Shown here: in pieces, positions 5,941 through 9,621 of the stretch
Layout: each line of letters begins with the position of its first letter
How positions within the stretch are numbered: position 1 is the stretch's first letter
Origin: Actinomycetes bacterium
Lineage (GTDB): Bacteria; Actinomycetota; Acidimicrobiia; Spongiisociales; UBA5794
Direction of reading: 5' to 3'
Assembly (NCBI GenBank): GCA_023336765.1
Contig: JAMBLL010000028.1
Location: forward strand, 1-9,621
DNA: 9,621 nucleotides
The notes under the pieces: generated by a model
The model's input: the letters and a program-made list of their open reading frames with translations, nothing else
The model's database searches: none
Told to the model about the DNA's origin: nothing
Program-made: the position numbers and the translations under genes

Positions 5941-6476
5941 ATGCAGAGCTACGGTGACTTCGCTGCCAAGCACGGCCTTGTGCTCGATGATGTGGGACCC
6001 TGCACATTCTGTGGCGCTGTCCTCGACCGGTCTGTGAATGAATGCATGGAGATTTTCGAACTGGGGTTTGGTGGCCTCAACCTCACAGCACCGCAGGACA
6101 ACGTCTTCCGGTTCTTCATCGTGGATGCCCATGCTCTACAGCATCCCGAGCTTCACGGCCGGTGGAGCAGCCATTTCACCTGGCCCGCCTTGTGACAGTC
6201 TTCAACGATGGCGTCGTGTGGGGGTACTCGGTTTCTCCGCGGTTGGGTGCGGCACTTGACGTTCACAGAACTGGCGCTCCTGGCGAACGATTGGTCGCCC
6301 TAAGGCCCGGGGAGCGTGGTACGTACACTGTCTCTGACGTGCAGGCAGTCCGCGATGACGAGGCTGCCTATAGAGCAGCGATCCATGCGTGGGCGCGTTC
6401 AGTCCACGCAGCATGGGTGAGCGAGCACAAGAACGTGCTATCGGTCGTGCAACGCTTCCTCGCGACGCGCTTCTGA
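5941..6476 (+). pseudogene. DUF5946-family gene with a 1-nt frameshift
   Basis: Two reading frames together spell one protein of about 178 residues. Frame one (5941-6195) gives C21-TFCGA, C35 and VDAHALQHPE; the second (to the TGA at 6474-6476) gives HLARLVTVFNDG..., TVSDVQAV and HAWARSVHAAWVSEHKNV. This order, CxxCGA zinc-like knot, VDAxxxQHP, HLxxL, then WAxSVxxAW, is that of DUF5946 proteins, whose function is unknown. The break is at the TTT run 6174-6176: CAT-TT-CAC loses one base where CAT-TTT-CAC (H-F-H) would keep the frame. Both halves are otherwise intact, so the lesion is either recent or a sequence error. An upstream in-frame GTG at 5857 exists, but the ATG at 5941 fits the family N-terminus better. 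Programmed slippage is unlikely, since there is no slippery heptamer. Confidence 0.72.
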
Positions 6477-6687
6477 CGCATACCGGCATCAGCTGCTGCG
6501 CTCGTTCATCGCACATAGAGACAAGAAGCTATCGAGAGTCCTATCCCTCCTGAGGCTTGTGCCAGCTGAATTGTCTTCTCCGGAGACCGGAGTGTTGCCA
6601 CCGGTCAAGAAAACGGTGAGAGCTGAGTGCATCTCGAGGGCTGTCACAGCGGCTGGCAGGTCAGTTCGATACCCCAGGATCAATATA

Positions 6688-7164
6688 TCATCCGTGCGTG
6701 TCGGGTGATGGCTCCAGGATCACAACGGCGGTCTCAGCAGACCGGAGCGCCGCGTAGCCGTCCAGGTTCGTATCGATCTCACGCCACCGCGCCCACAGCC
6801 GCGATCGCTCCTCGCCTTCAGCCGCCCGTCCGATGACGCGATGTCCGCCGCCCGCGAGATCGACTCTGGCTTCGGGATGCGCCTGAAGGTTGAGCCACCA
6901 GGCAGGTTCGGCATCAGCCCATCCGTTCATCGCCATCGTGACCAGGTTCGGACCATCATCGAAGTATCCGAGGATCACGCTCCGCTCCTGGCCGCTGCGA
7001 CGCCCCGTGGTCGTAAGACGCATCATGCCCCAGCGATTGGCCTTTGCACTCCTCAGTCCAACACGGCCACCGGTAACGCGGTACAAACCGCGATGCGTCG
7101 ACCATGCCAGGCGAACGAACCACCTCGGGGGAAGCCGCGCTGACTTCTTGCGATCATCTGACAT
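6688..7164 (-). CDS. F420/deazaflavin-type nitroreductase-family oxidoreductase
   Basis: A 158-residue split-barrel protein of the Ddn-like family (PF04075 type), which use reduced coenzyme F420 (some relatives bind FMN, heme or lipids) to reduce quinones or nitro compounds. The motif LTTTGRRSGQERSVILGYFDDG (residues 50-71), then MNGWADAEPAWWLNLQAHPEARVDL (79-103) and the closing VVILEP (147-152) are the family's core. The length is normal. The ATG at 7164 is preferred to the one at 7191 because GAGGAG (7171-7176, minus strand) sits 6 nt before it. It converges on the DUF5946 pseudogene with about 211 nt between stops in which I see no supported gene. Substrate cannot be predicted. Presence of this family supports an F420-making actinobacterial host. 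Confidence 0.88.
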   Translation of the reverse strand: MSDDRKKSARLPPRWFVRLAWSTHRGLYRVTGGRVGLRSAKANRWGMMRLTTTGRRSGQERSVILGYFDDGPNLVTMAMNGWADAEPAWWLNLQAHPEARVDLAGGGHRVIGRAAEGEERSRLWARWREIDTNLDGYAALRSAETAVVILEPSPDTHG

Positions 7165-7177
7165 CAGGAACTCCTCA

Positions 7178-7237
7178 GGGTGATTACCCACCCAAGTTTA
7201 GTCTCGGTCACATACCTCGCCCCAACAATCAACTTGG
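7178..7237 (-). promoter_or_regulatory. Inverted repeats in the oxidoreductase leader
   Basis: GGGTG (7178-7182) and CACCC (7189-7193) form a 5-bp hairpin just upstream of the GAGGAG ribosome binding site. CCAAGTT (7192-7198) and AACTTGG (7231-7237) are exact 7-bp inverted copies 32 nt apart. Either may be a regulator site or chance. No clean -35/-10 pair was found. Confidence 0.25.
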
Positions 7238-7304
7238 AAGCGGTGCCACGTGCCGGTATCCGCACGCTCAGGTTTGACAGGCCCGCTGGGGGGATTCCGG
7301 ACGC

Positions 7305-7346
7305 GAGGAAGCCCCTGAGAATGTGGGTATCCCAAGGGCTCTCTTC
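7305..7346 (-). terminator. Extended hairpin directly after the tRNA-like element
   Basis: Plus-strand GAGGAAGCCC (7305-7314) pairs with GGGCT-C-TCTTC (7336-7346) over 10 positions with one bulged base and one G-U pair. Inside the loop TGGG/CCCA (7324-7334) forms a second small stem. It begins 2 nt after the 3' end of the tRNA-like sequence in the minus direction, as expected for a tRNA terminator. No T-tract follows. Confidence 0.45.
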
Positions 7347-7347
7347 G

Positions 7348-7410
7348 TAACGGGGGCAGGATTTGAACCTGCGACCTTCGGGTTATGAGTCCGATGAGGC
7401 AGTCCGCGTT
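7348..7410 (-). tRNA. tRNA-Met(CAT)-like 3' half lacking a D-arm
   Basis: On the minus strand the 3' half of a tRNA is clear. Anticodon loop CTCATAA (7383-7389, anticodon CAT) lies in a stem TCGGA/CCCGA with one A-C mismatch. Then come variable AGGTC, a perfect T-stem GCAGG/CCTGC with loop TTCAAAT (7361-7367), acceptor strand CCCCGTT (7349-7355) and discriminator A (7348). The 5' half is abnormal: only 9 nt (7395-7403) separate the anticodon stem from AACGCGG (7404-7410), which could pair with CCCCGTT at 6 of 7, leaving no room for a D-arm. The likeliest reading is a truncated tRNA, such as an integration scar that kept only a 3' portion. It does not look like a normal functional tRNA gene. 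A structured trailer follows. Confidence 0.5.
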
Positions 7411-7570
7411 GGTATCGGGCAAGGCTCAGGATGGCGACGCGATGCGCTGTCTCATTCGGATTGGCGATGTCGCGACCGGGGGAATTCGTTGGGTGATGGT
7501 TTGACACAGGTGACCGGGGTTCCGCTGATGAGACGATCCTTGCACTGGGCAGCCAACCGCTCTGCCTGAT

Positions 7571-7583
7571 CGGCCGGCGGCCG
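7571..7583 (-). terminator. GC-rich hairpin abutting the ATPase stop codon
   Basis: CGGCC (7571-7575) and GGCCG (7579-7583) form a perfect 5-bp stem with a 3-nt loop immediately after the TAG of the ATPase gene (7584-7586). There is no T-tract; a terminator role is inferred from position. The remaining 7425-7570 stretch shows no supported feature. Confidence 0.35.
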
Positions 7584-8813
7584 CTAGGTCCAAAGCGTAG
7601 AGATCGGGGCAGCAACGATTCCATCGCCGAGTGGGTATGAATCCGGGCCGGTGTGGAGTACGACTCCACCGACGAATCTGTTCCCGAGTTCCTTCCGGAG
7701 CCATTGCAGGTGCCGGGCATCGCCTGGCGACGGTGCGCTGGAGGCCTTGACCTCGATCGCGATGACGCTCTGTCCGCCAAGTTCGATAATGACATCGATC
7801 TCGTGGCGGCCCTGCTCCTGACGAGCGTGATACAACCGCGACCGCGTGTCGGTAGTCGCCACCTCAGCACGTAGCTGAGCTGTGACGAAGGTATCGAGGA
7901 GTCGTCCAAGCAAATCACCATCCCGGAGTACTGCGTTCGTGTCGACGCCGAGTGTTCCGCCAAGCAGGGAAGGGTCGACGAGGTATCTCTTGGGCGCCCG
8001 GGTGAGACGCTTGAGTCGATTGGAGGTCCAGGCGGGCAGATGGTCAACAACCATCAGATTCTGTAGCAGATGCTCGTACGCAAGTGCCGTCTTGTAGTTG
8101 ATTCCCGCGGCGTCGTAGATCGTCTTATGGTCGGCGAGACCGGCCGAGTTGAGCGCGTATGCCTCGAAGTACCGCCTGAGGCGAGCCGGATCCCTCCCAC
8201 CGTCGACAGTCAGCGCGTCTCTGGTCAGCAACTGATCGACATAGCCCTCGAGCCACCACTCTCGGGCACGTTCCGTTAGATCCAGCGACGCTTCAGGGAA
8301 GCCACCGCGCAGGGCGAGTTCAACGTAGCCACGCAGGTCCGGTGTGTCGTCAGCGACGGTCAGTTCCTCACCCGCCACCACTCGACTCACGAGGGGTCGG
8401 GTTGGCCTCGAGTGCTGCTCCCCAACGGTGAGTGGATACATCGCTACCCGAACCACCCGGCCTGTCCCCGGCCAAGTTACGGCATCGAGATCGGCGCGGA
8501 CAGAACCCGTCAGAAGGAACCGACCTGGTCGACTATCGGTATCAACAGCGCGCTTCACCGCGCCGAGAACCTCAGGGACTGCTTGCCATTCGTCCAGCAG
8601 GATCGGCTCGGTCAGACCACGCAGAGCGGCATCGGCATCGGCACGAAACGCGGCCGCCTCCGCAGGCCGATCGAGTCGGATAAGGGTCTCTGCATGACGA
8701 GTTGCCGTGGTCGTCTTGCCTGTAGCTCGCGGGCCCACGAGCATGATCGCGGGTAGCTCGGAGAGTAACTCAGACAACAACGGATCAACGAGACGCTTGC
8801 GATATTCGGACAT
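7584..8813 (-). CDS. AAA ATPase of the DUF4143 type with PD-(D/E)XK-like tail
   Basis: A 409-residue protein counted from the ATG at 8813. Walker A is GPRATGKTT (27-35), Walker B ILLDEWQ (71-77), and the sensor-like strand is LLTGSVRAD (100-108). Next is the helical region typical of these ATPases (GGFPEA, VDQLLTRDAL, LDTFVTAQLRAE). The C-terminus carries EIDVIIELGGQSVIAIEVKAS (338-358): D340, E354 and K356 have the order of a PD-(D/E)XK nuclease core. The domain order and length match AAA-14/DUF4143 proteins, which are common and poorly understood, often in accessory DNA. In-frame ATGs at 8840 and 8822 lack ribosome sites. The ATG at 8813 lies 7 nt after a TATTAT box, and the family usually begins at YRKRLVDPLL, so a leaderless start is preferred. 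Its flanks are tRNA-like sequences and a nucleotidyltransferase pseudogene. Confidence 0.9.
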   Translation of the reverse strand: MSEYRKRLVDPLLSELLSELPAIMLVGPRATGKTTTATRHAETLIRLDRPAEAAAFRADADAALRGLTEPILLDEWQAVPEVLGAVKRAVDTDSRPGRFLLTGSVRADLDAVTWPGTGRVVRVAMYPLTVGEQHSRPTRPLVSRVVAGEELTVADDTPDLRGYVELALRGGFPEASLDLTERAREWWLEGYVDQLLTRDALTVDGGRDPARLRRYFEAYALNSAGLADHKTIYDAAGINYKTALAYEHLLQNLMVVDHLPAWTSNRLKRLTRAPKRYLVDPSLLGGTLGVDTNAVLRDGDLLGRLLDTFVTAQLRAEVATTDTRSRLYHARQEQGRHEIDVIIELGGQSVIAIEVKASSAPSPGDARHLQWLRKELGNRFVGGVVLHTGPDSYPLGDGIVAAPISTLWT

Positions 8814-8820
8814 CGACCGC

Positions 8821-8849
8821 ATAATACCACTTTCCCGCATGGTTGACTA
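8821..8849 (-). promoter_or_regulatory. Candidate leaderless promoter of the ATPase gene
   Basis: On the minus strand TAGTCA (8844-8849) and TATTAT (8821-8826) are exactly 17 nt apart, with 4 of 6 and 5 of 6 consensus matches. The -10 box ends 7 nt before the ATG at 8813, so transcription should start at or beside the start codon. This argues against the two upstream ATGs, which would lie within the promoter. Confidence 0.5.
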
Positions 8850-8940
8850 CCACTCTTCCACACTGCTTGTTACTAGTTTCCCACACCGCAAACCGTTATC
8901 TTCCACCGCAAGCCTCTCGACCCATGAATAACACGTGATA

Positions 8941-8995
8941 CCCAAGAGACTCTTGCGTGGCAGCCTCAAGATCTGAACCTAAGTCCTTGGACCCC
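8941..8995 (-). other. Degenerate tRNA trailer/T-arm relic with a 13-nt palindrome
   Basis: CCCAAGAGACTCTTGCG (8941-8957) resembles CCCAAGGGCTCTCTTCG (7331-7347), the trailer of the tRNA-like element. The following 31 nt, including TCTGAACCT in place of TTTGAACCT, match its T-arm at about 20 of 31 positions by eye. CAAGAG-A-CTCTTG (8943-8955) is a perfect palindrome. I read this as an eroded copy, with modest confidence. The rest of 8850-9056 shows no supported gene. Confidence 0.3.
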
Positions 8996-9056
8996 AGCGA
9001 GTGGAATCACCATCTACGTGAACCGGAGTCTTGCCACGAGGCAGAAGACAGCGGGA

Positions 9057-9110
9057 GCCGGGCGAGCGACTCGAAAGCTCGACCTCCGGATTATGAGCCC
9101 GAAGAGGCAG
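9057..9110 (-). other. Second tRNA-Met(CAT)-like 3' half, also D-armless
   Basis: On the minus strand this repeats the layout at 7348-7410. Anticodon loop CTCATAA (9091-9097) is closed by TCGGG/TCCGG, then come variable AGGTC, T-stem GAGCT/CGCTC with one mismatch and loop TTCGAGT (9069-9075), and acceptor strand GCCCGGC (9057-9063). Identity to the first copy is about 38 of 54 by eye. The T-stem sequences differ but still pair, so the two are not a recent duplication. Both share CTGCCTC just 5' of the anticodon stem, where a tRNA should have its D-arm. No matching 5' acceptor strand was found. Confidence 0.35.
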
Positions 9111-9171
9111 CGGACTCCATCACGCCCTGTCGTTGTCGAGACCTGGCTGTGCGATCAGGACCCGCGTATCG

Positions 9172-9570
9172 TTACCGCGGCGTTGGCGGCTCCTTGGAGT
9201 GATACCGGTCGAGGTGTTCGAGGTCTTTCGAGCGGCCTGTGGATTCTTTCAACGCAATCTAGGTTTGCACAGAGATCACCACAACCGACTGGCCCTCGAG
9301 AGATCCCCGGGTCGCTTCAGGAACCAGACCGCTATATCCGTTCGGGGCTCCGTCAGGGAAGAACACGATGTCGAGCGGACCGAAGGACGTAATGAGGTGC
9401 AGCGTGTCGTACTGTGCCCAGTTCTCCACCAGAACTCGTGGAAACCGCGTTCCCGCCTCGCCGGCAGTGGCAGATCGTGAAGGAGCGCCGCAATCCCACC
9501 AATGGCGACGAACTGGACATCATGCCGGTTCCAGACCCCGCACCATCTCGCCAGCATCGAGTTCAGGCAC
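9172..9570 (-). pseudogene. Nucleotidyltransferase-fold (MNT/AbiEii-like) pseudogene
   Basis: Pieces of one nucleotidyltransferase appear in order. From the GTG at 9570: MPELDAGEMVRGLE; after a frame change near 9524-9530 (an extra base in GAACCGGCAT), RHDVQFVAIGGIAALLHD; then, after a junction near 9440-9462, VENWAQYDTLHLITSFGPLD and IVFFPDG; then a TAG at 9259-9261; then, in the same frame, IALKESTGRSKDLEHLDRYH to the TAA at 9172. The family pattern is GG-x-AA-x-xHG, then the metal-binding DxD, then LDLVF and a KDLxHL helix. The segment holding the DxD is missing, so the protein cannot be active. Total length of about 130 codons compares with roughly 170-200 for intact relatives. Intact members are often toxins or their regulators in abortive-infection or toxin-antitoxin pairs; that role here is inference. 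Confidence 0.75.
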
Positions 9571-9621
9571 GTGACGACCGAGCACGCTCACGCGAGTTGA
9601 ATTCGGCTACCTGGTCGGGGG
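9563..9621 (-). CDS. C-terminal end of an upstream gene, cut by window edge
   Basis: A minus-strand frame enters from the right edge and ends at the TGA 9563-9565, giving the 18 residues PDQVAEFNSRERARSSRA. Its stop overlaps the GTG of the nucleotidyltransferase pseudogene by 8 nt, the arrangement expected for the first gene of a two-gene unit such as an antitoxin before its partner. With so few codons it could be chance; no family is assigned. Confidence 0.3.
   Translation of the reverse strand, partial: PDQVAEFNSRERARSSRA

Noticed and set aside
6171..6195. Programmed -1 frameshifting in the DUF5946 gene
   Set aside because: No X-XXY-YYZ slippery heptamer or obvious downstream pseudoknot; a single missing T explains the break more simply.
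6489..6683. A 64-codon minus-strand frame between the DUF5946 pseudogene and the oxidoreductase
   Set aside because: No Shine-Dalgarno, no recognisable motif, and composition unlike neighbouring genes. Only a TCTCCGGAGA palindrome (6577-6586) and CACCG/CGGTG repeats are visible in this gap.
7348..7425. A complete, normal tRNA gene
   Set aside because: There is no D-arm, and no fully matching 5' acceptor strand at the distance a 73-77 nt tRNA requires.
7268..8050. A 260-codon minus-strand open frame and a 74-codon one at 7198-7422
   Set aside because: Both contain strings (HNPKVAGSNPAP, GLITRRSQVQILPP) that are the familiar translation of a tRNA 3' half; the longer one also lies out of frame within the ATPase gene.
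8957..9202. An 81-codon plus-strand frame across the second tRNA-like tract
   Set aside because: Its RPPDYEPEE stretch is the antisense translation of the tRNA-like sequence; no ribosome site or protein-like pattern is present.
1..9621. CRISPR array, insertion sequence or integrase gene
   Set aside because: No regularly spaced repeats, no terminal inverted repeats flanking a transposase, and no recombinase motifs were seen on either strand.

Overview
The window looks like chromosomal DNA of a moderately GC-rich actinobacterium. An Acidimicrobiia-type marine or soil lineage is my best guess, from inference rather than a marker gene. Supporting signs are an F420/deazaflavin-type oxidoreductase, a DUF4126 membrane protein, Cys-anchored lipoproteins with long Ser/Thr/Pro linkers, and several genes whose -10 box sits 5-7 nt before the start codon (leaderless or nearly so).

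Layout. 1-1301 (minus): a DUF4126 membrane protein cut by the left edge, preceded by a 224-residue protein with a nuclease-like N-terminus and a winged-helix-like C-terminus. 1408-2943: a 204-residue lipoprotein (+), an 82-residue acidic protein (+) behind a structured leader, and a convergent lipoprotein (-) made of two copies of a Cys-containing repeat. 3058-4699: a haloalkane dehalogenase (-) with an intact catalytic pentad, divergent from a TetR-family regulator (+). The spacer between them is dense in TGCAAC/GTTGCA half-sites, and the dehalogenase is preceded by a 19-codon upstream ORF that overlaps its GTG start. 4894-6476: a membrane-anchored extracellular protein (+), then a DUF5946-family gene (+) broken by a 1-nt frameshift. 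6688-7164: an F420-type oxidoreductase (-).

7305-9621 is an accessory-looking region. A DUF4143-type AAA ATPase with a PD-(D/E)XK tail lies between two tRNA-Met(CAT)-like 3' halves that lack a D-arm, on the same strand about 1.7 kb apart. Upstream is a nucleotidyltransferase pseudogene (MNT/AbiEii-like) with at least three lesions, overlapped by the end of another reading frame at the right edge.

How the genes work together. The clearest unit is TetR plus dehalogenase, probably a substrate-inducible hydrolytic dehalogenation module with an added translational layer. The right-hand region reads as a decaying toxin/defence-like locus next to tRNA-derived sequence. I see no CRISPR array, no insertion sequence and no integrase gene. 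I do not see a convincing wholly new multi-gene system. The best leads are the uORF/operator arrangement at the dehalogenase, the D-armless tRNA-like pair, and the ExQ nuclease-like protein.
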